Positions 25,401 through 36,985 of a DNA stretch of 64,000 nt are shown one piece after another (positions within the stretch are counted from its first letter, which is position 1; the number at the start of each line of letters is the position of its first letter). The stretch comes from Anagrus nilaparvatae (Eukaryota > Arthropoda > Insecta > Hymenoptera > Mymaridae). Under the pieces are notes generated by a model. The model was given only the letters and a program-made list of their open reading frames with translations, was not told the origin of the DNA and did no database searches. The DNA lies in contig JAKSXM010000231.1 in NCBI GenBank assembly GCA_022575985.1, positions 28,992,501 through 29,056,500 of the forward strand. Reading direction: 5' to 3'. A program made the translations under genes and the position numbers.

Positions 25401-28400
25401 ATAGTAAAATTAAAGTCCTTCGCAGGGTTAATAAAAGCGAAAAAAAATGGTCATTTGAACATAAAAAAAGTATCCGTTTGACGATAAAAATTAGTCATAC
25501 TTTAGTGAAAATTTTAGTCAGCGAAGGTTAAAAAGATAGTCAAACGAACATATTTTTAATGTCTTTTCGACAAATCTAAATGTCCGCGGAAAAACTTTTA
25601 TAGTAAAATTAAAATCCATTGCACTGTCTATACAAGCATAAAAAAATTGTCATTTGAACATAAAAAAAGTATCCGTTTGACTATAAAAATTAGTCGCATT
25701 TTAGTGAAAATTTTTGTCAGCGAAGGTTAAAAAGATAGTCAAATGAATATATTTTTAATGTCATAATGACAGAACTAACCGTCCACGGAAAAAAAATTTA
25801 TAGTAAAATTAAAATCATTCATACAGTTTATAGAACGTAAATAAATAGTCATTTGAACATAAAAATAGTATCCGTTTGACGTTAAAAATTAGTCGAATTT
25901 TAGTAACATTGTATGTCAGCGGAGGTTAAAAAGATAGTCAAACGAACATATTTTTAATGTCTTGTTGACAAAACTAAAAGTCCGAGGAAAAACTTTTATA
26001 GTAAAATTAAAATCCATTGCAGTGTCTATAGAAGCATAAAAAAATAGTCATTTGAACATAAAAATAACATCCGTTTGACTTTACAAAGTTTGTCAGATTT
26101 TAGTCATAGTTTTTGTCAACTGTAGTAAAAAAAATAGTCAAACGAACGTATTTTTAATGTCTTATTGACAAAACTAAGTGTCCGAGAAAAAACTTTTATA
26201 GTAAAATTAAAGTCCTTCGCAGGGTTAATAAAAGCGAAAAAAATGGTCATTTGAACATAAAAAAAGTATCCGTTTGACTATAAAAATTAGTCGCATTTTA
26301 GTGAAAATTTTTGTCAGCGAATGATAAAAAGATAGTCAAACGAACATATTTTTAATGTCCTACTGACACAACTAAATGTCCGAGAAAAAATTTTTATAGT
26401 AAAATTAAAGTCCTTCGCAGGGTTAATAAAAGCGAAAAAAAATGGTCATTTGAACATAAAAAAAGTATCCGTTTGACGATAAAAATTAGTCATACTTTAG
26501 TGAAAATTTTTGTCAGCGAAGGTTAAAAAGATAGTCAAACGATCATATTTTTAATGTCTTTTTGACAAATCTAAATGTCCGCGGAAAAACTTTTATAGTA
26601 AAATTAAAGTCCTTCGCAGGGTTAATAAAAGCGAAAAAAAATGGTCATTTGAACATAAAAAAAGTATCCGTTTGACGATAAAAATTAGTCATACTTTAGT
26701 GAAAATTTTAGTCAGCGAAGGTTAAAAAGATAGTCAAACGAACATATTTTTAATGTCCTACTGACACAACTAAATGTCCGAAACAAAACTTTTATAGTAA
26801 AATTAAAGTCCTTCGCAGGGTTAATAAAAGCGAAAAAAAATGGTCATTTGAACATAAAAAAAGTATCCGTTTGACGATAAAAATTAATCATACTTTAGTG
26901 AAAATTTTTGTCAGCGAAGGTTAAAAAGATAGTCAAACGAACATATTTTTAATGTCTTTTCGACAAATCTAAATGTCCGCGGAAAAACTTTTATAGTAAA
27001 ATTAAAATCCATTGCACTGTCTATACAAGCATAAAAAAATTGTCATTTGAACATAAAAAAAGTATCCGTTTGACTATAAAAATTAGTCGCATTTTAGTGA
27101 AAATTTTTGTCAGCGAAGGTTAAAAAGATAGTCAAATGAATATATTTTTAATGTCATAATGACAGAACTAACCGTCCACGGAAAAAAAATTTATAGTAAA
27201 ATTAAAATCATTCATACAGTTTATAGAACGTAAATAAATAGTCATTTGAACATAAAAATAGTATCCGTTTGACGTTAAAAATTAGTCGAATTTTAGTAAC
27301 ATTGTATGTCAGCGGAGGTTAAAAAGATAGTCAAACGAACATATTTTTAATGTCCTGTTGACAAAACTAAAAGTCCGTGGAAAAACTTTTATAGTAAAAT
27401 TAAAATCCATTGCAGTGTCTATAGAAGCATAAAAAAATAGTCATTTGAACATAAAAATAACATCCGTTTGACTTTACAAAGTTTGTCAGATTTTAGTCAT
27501 AGTTTTTGTCAACTGTAGTAAAAAAAATAGTCAAACGAACGTATTTTTAATGTCTTATTGACAAAACTAAATGTCCGAGAAAAAACTTTAATAATAAAAT
27601 AAAAGTCCTTCGCACAGTTGATAGAAGCGAAAAAAATGGTCATTTGAACATAAAAATAGTATTCGTTTGACGGTAAAATTTAGTCAAATTTTAGTAAAAC
27701 TTTATGTCAGCAAAGGTAAAAAAATAGTCAAACGAACATATTTTTAATGTCTTTTTGACAAATCTAAATGTCCGCGGAAAAACTTTTATAGTAAAATTAA
27801 AATCCATTGCATGGTCGATAGAAGCGTAAAAAAATAGTCATTTGAACATAAAAATAACATTCGTTTGACTTTACAAAGTTTGTCAGATTTTAGTCATAGT
27901 TTACTCAACTATAGTAAAAAAAACAGTCAAACGAACGTATTTTTAATGATTTTTTGACAATATTAAATGTCCGCGGAAAAACTTTTATAGTAAAATAAAA
28001 ATCCATTGCATGGTCGATAGAAGCGTAAAAAAATTGTAATTTGAACATAAAAATAACATCCGTTTGACTTTACAAAGTTTGTCAGATTTTAGTCATAGTT
28101 TTTGTCAACTGTAGTAAAAAAAATAGTCAAACGAACGTATTTTTAATGTCTTAATGACAAAACTAACTGTCCGAGAAAAAACTTTAATAGTAAAATAAAA
28201 GTCCTTCGCACAGTTGATAGAAGCAAAAAAAATGGTCATTTGAACATAAAAATAGTATCCGTTTGACGTTAAAATTTAGTCAAATTTTAGTAAAACTTTA
28301 TGTCAGCAAAGGTAAAAAAAATAGTCAAACGAACATATTTTTAATGTCTTTTTGACAAATCTAAATGTCCGCGGAAAAACTTTTATAGTAAAATTAAAAT

Positions 28401-28770
28401 CCATTGCATGGTCGATAGAAGCGTAAAAAAATAGTCATCTGAACATAAAAATAACATTCGTTTGACTTTACAAAGTTTGTCAGATTTTAGTCATAGTTTA
28501 CTCAACTATAGTAAAAAAAAACAGTCAAACGAACGTATTTTTAATGATTTTTTGACAAAACTAAATGTCCGCGGAAAAACTTTTATAGTAAAATAAAAAT
28601 CCATTGCATGGTCGATAGAAGCGTAAAAAAATTGTCATTTGAATATAAAAATAACATTCGTTTGACTTTACAAAGTTTGTCAGATTTTAGTCATAGTTTA
28701 CTCTACTATAGTAAAAAAAATAGTCAAACGAACGTATTTTTAATGTCTTATTGACAAAACTAAATTTTTT
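22500..28770 (+). repeat. ~30-copy tandem array of a ~199-bp unit (subterminal array of the giant structure)
   Basis: GTCAGCGAAGG recurs at 23727, 23927, 24125, 24324, 24523, 24722, 24921 and 25120, so the period is 198-200. Between 22.5 and 23.5 kb and after 27.5 kb the units are diverged. The middle is nearly homogeneous, with alternating subtypes (GTCGCATTTTAGTG or GTCATACTTTAGTG) and longer-range repeats: the CCATTGCACTGTCTATACAA variant occurs at about 24822, 25616 and 27008, spaced by four and seven units. Each unit has several AGTC/GACT words spaced 20-50 bases apart, suggesting an older, shorter ancestral repeat. It encodes nothing. Confidence 0.92.
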
Positions 28771-28779
28771 CCTAAAACT

Positions 28780-29260
28780 AAACTCAATATAGTAAAAAAA
28801 GTTTAATTTTGGTTATAATTCCTAATATTTTTTATCGATGCCCAGAGCAAACTTAATTATTATATTAAGTACTAAGGTCGCAAAAGTTTTGATTCTAGCT
28901 TGAGCACTAGCACGAGTGTTGGGCGAAGCCGGCCCGAGTTATACGTTTTCACGCTAGTGTCTAAGGTATTTCACCAGGTATATCTGATTTCACCCATGGT
29001 GCTTTCAGTATATTTTGCCTACCTAGGCGTAGAACGAGTGCAGAAAATTCTTTTCAAAGTTTCAAGCACGAATTTCACGCCCGGAAGGGCAAAAAGAATT
29101 CAGTGTTACCCTGAAAATAATTTATGTTTATTTAATGTTTTTAAAAGGAATTATTTTAAGTTTAATTCTTTTAAAATAAATGATTTTTATTCTAATTCTC
29201 TGATTTTTAAAAATTAATTTGTAAAAGTATTTGCTTACCAAACTGGGTATTAATATTTCC
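28780..29260. other. Unique, GC-richer core next to the arrays
   Basis: Between two arrays lies a stretch without tandem structure. At 28880-29110 the GC content is clearly higher (GGGCGAAGCCGGCCCGAG, ACGCCCGGAAGGGC). A 105-codon frame crosses it from 28900 but turns into Asn/Phe/Lys low complexity in its last third, and I recognise no family in it. It may be a remnant of an element's coding part. Function unknown. Confidence 0.35.
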
Positions 29261-29267
29261 CAAACCA

Positions 29268-29796
29268 CATCTCCAACAGGTTCTGAAGGGTGAAATTGGC
29301 CATTTTTAACCCTTTCCAACCCTTGGACAAACCTTTTTCCAAAATGACTTACTTTTTGATTTTCAAAGGGTCTAATAGGACTTTATAGGCGCTGAATTCA
29401 TTAATTATGTCGTAAACTATATTCAACGGGTTCAAAAGAGTGAATTTGGCCATTTTCACCCCAAATACCCCAAAATTTAAATAAACCTTTAGAAGACTTT
29501 ATTTTTAAATTAAATTAAATAAATAGGTTTTTCAGGTCGCAGATTTCAAAAATTATGTATAAAATTACATCCAACAGGTTCTGAAGGGTGAAATTGGCCA
29601 TTTTTCACCCTTGCCAACCCTTAGACAAACCTTTTTCCAAAACAACTTGTTTTTTTATTTTCAAAGGGTCTAGTAGGTTTTTTGGGCGCTGATCTCAAAA
29701 ATGATGTTACAAATTACATACGGAAGGTTTTAAAGGGCAAATTTGGCCTTTTTTCACCCTTTTCACCCTTTCGACATTCATTTTTCCAACACGTCA
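29268..29796 (+). repeat. Left outer arm of the ~10-kb inverted repeat: ~148-bp units
   Basis: Four diverged tandem units, each with GAAGGGTGAAATTGGCCATT-type sequence, TTTCAAAGGGTCTAATAGG and GCGCTGA. They pair in inverted orientation with 38035-38545 (for example AACAACTTGTTTTTTTATTT here, AATAAAAAAACAAGTTGTTT there). Confidence 0.85.
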
Positions 29797-30720
29797 AGCC
29801 TTACACTAGCGTAACCTAAGGAAGTAGGCTATAATAAAAAAACGACACGTCAAGCTTTACTTAGCGTAACCTAAGGAAGTAGGCTATAATAACAAACGAC
29901 ACTTTAAGCCTTACACTAGCGTAACCTAAGGAAGTAGGCTATAATAAAAAAACAACACGTCAAGCTTTACTTAGCGTAACCTAAGGAAGTAGGCTAAAAA
30001 ACGACACTTCAAGCCTTACATTAGCGTAACCTAAGGAAGTAGGCTATAATAAAAAAAAGACACGTCAAGCATTACACTGGCGAAACCTAAGGAAGTAGAC
30101 TATAATAAAAAATGACACGTCAAGCCTTACAGTAGCGTAACCTAAGGAAATAGGCTATAATAAAAAACGACACGTCAAGCCTTACACTAACATAACCTAA
30201 GGAAGTAGGCTATAATAAAAAAAAGACACGTCAAGCATTACACTGGCGAAACCTAAGGAAGTAGACTATAATAAAAAACGACACGTCAAGCCTTACACTA
30301 ACATAACCTAAGGAAGTAGACTATAATAAAAAACGACACGCCAAGCCTTACAGTAGCGTAACCTAAGAAAGTAGACTATAATAAAAAACGACACGTCAAG
30401 CCTTACAGTAGCGTAACCTAAGGAAATAGGCTATAATAAAATAACGACATGACAAGCCTTACACTAACATAACCTAAGGAAGTAGGCTATAATAAAAAAC
30501 GACACGTCAAGCATTACAGTAGCGTAACCTAAGGAAGTAGACTATAATAAAAAACGACACGTCAAGCCTTACACTAACATAACCTAAGGAAATAGGCTAT
30601 AATGAAATAACGACACGACAAGCCTTACACAAATATAACCTAAGGAAGTAGACTATAATACAAAACGACACGTCAAGCCTTACAGTAGCGTAACCTAAGG
30701 AAGTAGACTATAATAAAAAA
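29797..30720 (+). repeat. 55-bp satellite array, block 1
   Basis: About 17 units of 55 bp, consensus words ACACGTCAAGCCTTACA, GCGTAACCTAAGGAAGTAGG and CTATAATAAAAAACG. The block ends at an A6 tract where the element at 30721 is inserted. The unit has three main subtypes (CACTGGCGAAACC, CAGTAGCGTAACC, CACTAACATAACC), arranged in repeated sets. Confidence 0.95.
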
Positions 30721-30832
30721 CTTATGACCGGTTTGTGTAACTACACAACCAACGAGCATGGAACATGTTCACTAATAGCTAACACTGATAATAAAGTATC
30801 TATTCTGTTCATAATATCAATATTTATATCCA

Positions 30833-31835
30833 AGTATTTCTGCACTAAAGTTCTTTAGAGACTTCTGCACCAATGGTCCCTAAGTACTTCTGCACCAAAG
30901 GTCTTTAGGGACTTCTGCACCATAGGTCCCTAGGTACTTCTGAACCAATGCTCCCTAGATACTTCTGCACCAAAGGTCTTTAGAGACTTCTGCACCCTAG
31001 GTACTTCTGCACCAAAGGTCTTTAGGTACTTCTGCACCAAAGGTCTTTAGGTACTTCTGCACCAAAGGTCTTTAGGGACTTCTGCACCAATGCTCCCTAC
31101 GTACTTCTGCACCAAAGGTCTTTAGGGACTTCTGCACCAATGCTCCCTACGTACTTCTGCACCAAAGGTCTTTAGGGACTTCTGCACCATAGGTCCCTAG
31201 GTACTGATACACCAATGATTCCTAGGTACTGCTGCACCAAAGGTCTTTAGAGACTTCTGCACCCTAGGTACTTCTGCACCAAAGGTCTTTAGGGACTTCT
31301 GCACCAAAGGTCTTTAGGGACTTCTGCACCAATGCTTCCTAAGTACTTCTGCACCAAAGGTCTTTAGAGACTTCTGCACCCTAGGTACTTCTGCACCAAA
31401 GGTCTTTAGGGACTTCTGCACCATAGGTCCCTAGGTACTTCTACACAAATGCTTCCTAAGTACTTCTGCACCAAAGGTTTTTAGGTACTTCTGCACCAAA
31501 GGTCTTTAGGTACTTCTGCACCAAAGGTCTTTAGGGACTTCTGCACCAATGCTCCCTAAGTACTTCTGCACCAAAGGTCTTTAGGGACTTCTGCACCATT
31601 GGTCCCTAGGTACTTCTACACCAATGCTTCCTAAGCACTTCTGCACCAAAGGTCTTTAGAGACTTCTGCACCATAGGTCCCTAGGTACTTCTGCACCAAA
31701 GGTCTTTAGGGACTCCTGCACCAATGCTCCCTAAGTACTTCTGTACCAAAGGTCTTTAGGGGCTTCTGCACCATAGGTCCCTACGTACTTCTGCACCAAT
31801 GCTCCCTAAGTACTTCTGCACCAAAGGTCCCTAAA
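30833..31835 (-). repeat. ~25-bp minisatellite, ~39 copies, inside the ACATGT element
   Basis: The unit ACTTCTGCACCAAAGGTCTT-TAGGG alternates with variants (CCATAGGTCCCTAGGT, CCAATGCTCCCTAAGT). Read in the element's own direction it corresponds to the ~25-bp AGGGACTT-type units of the other copies, but has been replaced by a private variant and expanded. Confidence 0.92.
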
Positions 31836-31854
31836 TCGAAAATATTCTAAGTCC

Positions 31855-31962
31855 TATTTGACCCCCCCCCTTAAAAAGGACAAATTTGACCCCCCCCCCT
31901 TAAAAAGGACATATTTGACCCCCCCCCTCTTAAAAAGGACAAATTTGACCCCCCCCTTAATT
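31855..31962 (-). repeat. C-tract (G-tract on minus) minisatellite, ~27-bp unit, 4 copies
   Basis: Four units of TTTGACCCCCCCCC followed by TTAAAAAGGACAAA. On the minus strand this gives four G-runs of seven or more, about 20 bases apart. The same minisatellite, with 3-4 units, is in the copies at 12845 and 36986. Confidence 0.85.
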
Positions 31963-32006
31963 TTCCAGTTTTGAAGTACCCCCTCCCTATAAACATGTTC
32001 CATGTT

Positions 32007-35000
32007 AAAAACGATACGTCAAGCCTTACAGTTGCGTAACCTAAGGAAGTAGGCTATAATAAAAAAAAGACACGTCAAGCATTACACTGGCGAAACCTAA
32101 GGAAGTAGACTATAATAAAAAACGACACGTCAAGCCTTACAGTAGCGTAACCTAAGGAAATAGGCTATAATAAAAAACGACACGTCAAGCCTTACACTAA
32201 CATAACCTAAGGAAGTAGACTATAATAAAAAACGACACGTCAAGCCTTACAGTAGCGTAACCTAAGGAAGTAGACTATAATAAAAAACGACACGTCAAGC
32301 CTTACAGTAGCATAACCTAAGGAAATAGGCTATAATGAAATAACGACACGACAAGCCTTACACTAACATAACCTAAGGAAGTAGGCTATAATAAAAAACG
32401 ACACGTCAAGCCTTACACTAACATAACCTAAGGAAATAGGCTATAATGAAATAACGACACGACAAGCCTTACACTAACATAACCTAAGGAAGTAGACTAT
32501 AATAAAATACGACACGTCAAGCCTTACAGTAGCGTAACCTAAGAAAGTAGACTATAATAAAAAACGACACGTCAAGCCTTACACTAACATAACCTAAGGA
32601 AATAGGTTATAATGAAATAACGACACGACAAGCCTTACACTAATATAACCTAAGGAAGTAGACTATAATACAAAACGACACGTCAAGCCTTACAGTAGCG
32701 TAACCTAAGGAAGTAGACTATAATAAAAAACGATACGTCAAGCCTTACAGTTGCGTAACCTAAGGAAGTAGGCTATAATAAAAAAAAGACACGTCAAGCA
32801 TTACACTGGCGAAACCTAAGGAAGTAGACTATAATAAAAAACGACACGTCAAGCCTTACAGTAGCGTAACCTAAGGAAATAGGCTATAATAAAAAACGAC
32901 ACGTCAAGCCTTACACTAACATAACCTAAGGAAGTAGACTATAATAAAAAACGACACGTCAAGCCTTACAGTAGCGTAACCTAAGGAAGTAGGCTATAAT
33001 AAAAAAAAGACACGTCAAGCATTACACTGGCGAAACCTAAGGAAGTAGACTATAATAAAAAACGACACGTCAAGCCTTACAGTAGCGTAACCTAAGGAAG
33101 TAGACTATAATAAAAAACGACACGTCAAGCCATACAGTAGCATAACCTAAGGAAATAGGCTATAATGAAATAACGACACGACAAGCCTTACACTAACATA
33201 ACCTAAGGAAGTAGGCTATAATAAAAAAAAAACACGTCAAGCATTACATTGGCGTAACCTAAGGAAGTAGGCTATAATAAAAAACGACACGTCATGCCTT
33301 ACAGTAGCGTAACCTAAGGAAGTAGACTATAATAAAAAACGACACGTCAAGCCATACAGTAGCATAACCTAAGGAAATAGGCTATAATAAAAAACGACAC
33401 GTCAAGCCTTACACTAACATAACCTAAGGAAGTAGACTATAATAAAAAACGACACGTCAAGCCTTACAGTAGCGTAACCTAAGGAAGTAGGCTATAATAA
33501 AAAAAAAACACGTCAAGCATTACATTGGCGTAACCTAAGGAAGTAGACTATAATAAAAAACGACACGTCAAGCCTTACAGTAGCGTAACCTAAGGAAGTA
33601 GACTATAATAAAAAACGACACGTCAAGCCATACAGTAGCATAACCTAAGGAAATAGGCTATAATGAAATAACGACACGACAAGCCTTACACTAACATAAC
33701 CTAAGGAAGTAGACTATAATAAAAAACGACACGTCAAGCCTTACAGTAGCGTAACCTAAGGAAGTAGACTATAATAAAAAACGACACGTCAAGCCATACA
33801 GTAGCATAACCTAAGGAAATAGGCTATAATGAAATAACGACACGACAAGCCTTACACTAACATAACCTAAGGAAATAGGCTATAATGAAATAACGACACG
33901 ACAAGCCTTACACTAACATAACCTAAGGAAGTAGGCTATAATAAAAAACGACACGTCAAGCCTTACACTAACATAACCTAAGGAAATAGGCTATAATGAA
34001 ATAACGACACGACAAGCCTTACACTAACATAACCTAAGGAAGTAGACTATAATAAAATACGACACGTCAAGCCTTACAGTAGCGTAACCTAAGAAAGTAG
34101 ACTATAATAAAAAACGACACGTCAAGCCTTACACTAACATAACCTAAGGAAATAGGTTATAATGAAATAACGACACGACAAGCCTTACACTAATATAACC
34201 TAAGGAAGTAGACTATAATACAAAACGACACGTCAAGCCTTACAGTAGCGTAACCTAAGGAAGTAGACTATAATAAAAAACGATACGTCAAGCCTTACAG
34301 TTGCGTAACCTAAGGAAGTAGGCTATAATAAAAAAAAGACACGTCAAGCATTACACTGGCGAAACCTAAGGAAGTAGACTATAATAAAAAACGACACGTC
34401 AAGCCTTACAGTAGCGTAACCTAAGGAAATAGGCTATAATAAAAAACGACACGTCAAGCCTTACACTAACATAACCTAAGGAAGTAGACTATAATAAAAA
34501 ACGACACGTCAAGCCTTACAGTAGCGTAACCTAAGGAAGTAGGCTATAATAAAAAACGACACGTCAAGCCTTACACTAACATAACCTAAGGAAGTAGACT
34601 ATAATAAAAAACGACACGTCAAGCCATACAGTAGCATAACCTAAGGAAATAGGCTATAATGAAATAACGACACGACAAGCCTTACACTAACATAACCTAA
34701 GGAAGTAGGCTATAATAAAAAAAAAACACGTCAAGCATTACATTGGCGTAACCTAAGGAAGTAGGCTATAATAAAAAACGACACGTCATGCCTTACAGTA
34801 GCGTAACCTAAGGAAATAAGCTATAATAAAATAACGACACGATAACCCTTACAGTAGCGTAGCCTAAGGAAGTAGGCTATAATAAAAAAACGACACATCA
34901 AGCATTACACTGGCGAAACCTAAGGAAGTCGGCTATAATCAAAAAACGACACGTCAAGCTGTACACGAGCGAAGCCTAAGCAAGTAGGCAATAAGAAAAT

Positions 35001-35030
35001 AACGACACAGCCTTAAAATAACATAACCTA
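32007..35030 (+). repeat. 55-bp satellite array, block 2
   Basis: About 55 units. Longer sets recur: the segment starting ACGATACGTCAAGCCTTACA-GTTGCG begins at 32011, 32730 and 34280, spaced by 13 and 28 units, so the array also grew by multi-unit duplication. Units near the right edge (34.8-35.0 kb) are the most diverged. Confidence 0.95.
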
Positions 35031-35302
35031 TGTAAGGCTTGACGTGTCGTTTTTCATTGTAGTTCACATCCTTAGGTTACGCTACTGTAAGGCTTGACGT
35101 GTCGTTTTTTATTATATTCTACTTCCTTAGGCTACGCTACTGTAAGGGTTATCGTGTCGTTATTTTATTATAGCCTATTTCCTTAGGTTACGCTACTGTA
35201 AGGCTTGACGTGTCTTTTTTTATTATAACTTACTTCCTTAGGTTACGCCAGTGTAATGCTTGACGTGTCTTTTTTTTATTATAGCCTACTTCTTTAGGTT
35301 AT
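35031..35302 (-). repeat. 55-bp satellite array, block 3: orientation flips here
   Basis: At about 35030 the units reverse (TAAGGCTTGACGTGTCG, TAGCCTACTTCCTTAGG) and remain reversed to 38034. This is the axis of the ~10-kb inverted repeat. The block is interrupted by the element starting at 35303. Confidence 0.9.
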
Positions 35303-36842
35303 GGGTAATTCCATGGATAAAACGCACAAAATGATATGCCAGGTCTCGAAAATAGGAAATTTGGTTTTTTTTCGATAAAGCAACTTAAAAATAGATGATT
35401 CCCCGAATTTGAAGGTTTTCTATAAATTTTGAAGGGTGCTATGCTGGTTTAAAGTTTTTTGGTCAAATTTCTCTCCTCAGCCACCATTTTTGAAAATCCC
35501 GTAAAAAAGCTCTAAAAAACGTTAAAGAAAGAAAAAAAAGTAGGTTTTCGATGTAAAATTTGTTGAAAAATTCGAATTTTCAGTCAGATTTTTCCTACTC
35601 TATGACGATTCGCGGGAAAATTCAAATTTGTGTTAAACTTTAAGTGAAAATAACTCAAAAGTTTCCCGCTAAAAAAAAAAATTTTTTTTCTCAAAATCTT
35701 CAAAAATTGCATATATTTTCCTGAAAAAAATTTCCCGAGGGTAATTTTTGTTTTAAGCGAGTAATACCGATTTTCGTTTTTTTCAATTTTGACTTGTTAC
35801 TTATTTTGCTGATTTCCTGCTAAGTCACGTGACCAAATGAAAATCTGACCAAAAATTTGAATTCTGCGGGAAATTTTACAAAGGTATAGTAATTTTGGTA
35901 TCTTTTGAATGATACATCTCAATTAGACAATTTAATTAAAATGGTTTATTAAAATATGGAAAAAATGAAAATTTATAAAATGGGATTTTATTGATTTTTG
36001 GGTAAATTTCCAACTATTTATAGACATTTTGATAGAAAATAAAATCTAAACTTAAAAAAAATTTATTTTTTATTAATAATAGACATAACTTTTGTTTTTT
36101 CCAAAAGAAGTATTTTTATTTTTAGATTTTACATGATTTTTAGGCTAAAAATGTAAAAAAATCAAGAAAATCCCATTTTATAAATTTTCATTTTTTCTAT
36201 ATTTTAATAAACCATTTTAATTAAATTGTCAAATTGAGATGTATCATTCAAAGGATACCAAAATTACTATACCTTTGTAAAATTTCCCGCAGAATTCAAA
36301 TTTTTGGTCAGATTTTCATTTGGTCACGTGACTTAGCAGGAAATCAGCAAAATAAGTAACAAGTCAAAATTGAAAAAAACGGAAATCGGTATTACTCGCT
36401 TAAAACAAAAATTACCCTCGGGAAATTTTTTTCAGGAAAATATATGCAATTTTTGAAGATTTTTTTTTTTTTTAGCGGGAAACTTTTGAGTTATTTTCAC
36501 TTAAAGTTTAACACAAATTTGAATTTTCCCGCGAATCGTCATAGAGTAGCAAAAATCTGACTGAAAATTCGAATTTTTCATCAAATTTTACATCGAAAAC
36601 CTACTTTTTTTTCTTTCTTTAACGTTTTTTAGAGCTTTTTTACGGGATTTTCAAAAATGGTGGCTGAGGAGAGAAATTTGACCAAAAAACTTTAAACCAG
36701 CATAGCACCCTTCAAAATTTATAGAAAACCTTCAAATTCGGGGAATCATCTATTTTTAAGTTGTTTTATCGAAAAAAAAACCAAATTTCCTATTTTTGAG
36801 ACCTGGCATATCATTTTGTGCGTTTTATCCATGGAATTACCC
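35303..36842. mobile_element. Long-arm inverted-repeat element (1540 bp, ~695-bp arms) with TTAT target duplication
   Basis: It starts GGGTAATTCCATGGATAAAA and ends as the inverted copy, TTTTATCCATGGAATTACCC. Arms run from 35303 to about 36000 and from about 36150 to 36842 and differ at few positions. The ~145-base centre is AT-rich. TTAT lies on both sides (35299-35302 and 36843-36846), and joining the flanks restores a normal 55-bp unit (TTAGGTTATGTTAGTG), so this is a clean insertion. No long open frame exists, so it is non-autonomous. A GGG-first terminus with a 4-bp TTA-type target resembles TTAA-targeting DNA elements, but I cannot assign a superfamily. Confidence 0.9.
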
Positions 36843-36985
36843 TTATGTTAGTGTAAGGCTTGTGGTGTCGTTATTTTATTATAGCCTATTTCCGTAGGTT
36901 ACGCTACTGTAAGGCTTGACGTGTCGTTTTTTATTATAGCCTATTTCCTTAGGTTACGCTACTGCAAGGCTTGACGTTTCGTTTT
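36843..36985 (-). repeat. 55-bp satellite array, block 4
   Basis: About 2.5 reversed units between the long-arm element and the next ACATGT element. The block ends in the T4 tract before AACATGG. Confidence 0.9.

Larger units (their letters stand above)
30721..32006 (-). mobile_element. ACATGT-family element, large intact copy (1286 bp) inside the 55-bp array
   Basis: It is bounded by the A6 tract of a 55-bp unit on the left and A5 on the right. The left end reads CTTATGACCGGTTTGTG, then GCATGGAACATGTTCAC. The right end reads GTACCCCCTCCCTATAAAC, then ATGTTCCATGTT. The interior is two private minisatellites (30833-31835 and 31855-31960). The uninterrupted target sequence survives at 32725-32731 and 34275-34281 in other copies of the same array segment (ATAATAAAAAACGATACG), which fixes the boundaries and shows an insertion with an oligo-A duplication. 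No protein is encoded. Confidence 0.88.

Noticed and set aside
28900..29217. 105-codon plus-strand frame
   Set aside because: The first two thirds are in the GC-rich core, the rest is low-complexity Asn/Phe/Lys; no recognisable family, so it is described only as part of the core.
30721..32006. Helitron assignment for the ACATGT family
   Set aside because: Internal minisatellites are Helitron-like, but there is no 5' TC, no 3' CTRR with hairpin and no A|T target; insertion is in oligo-A.
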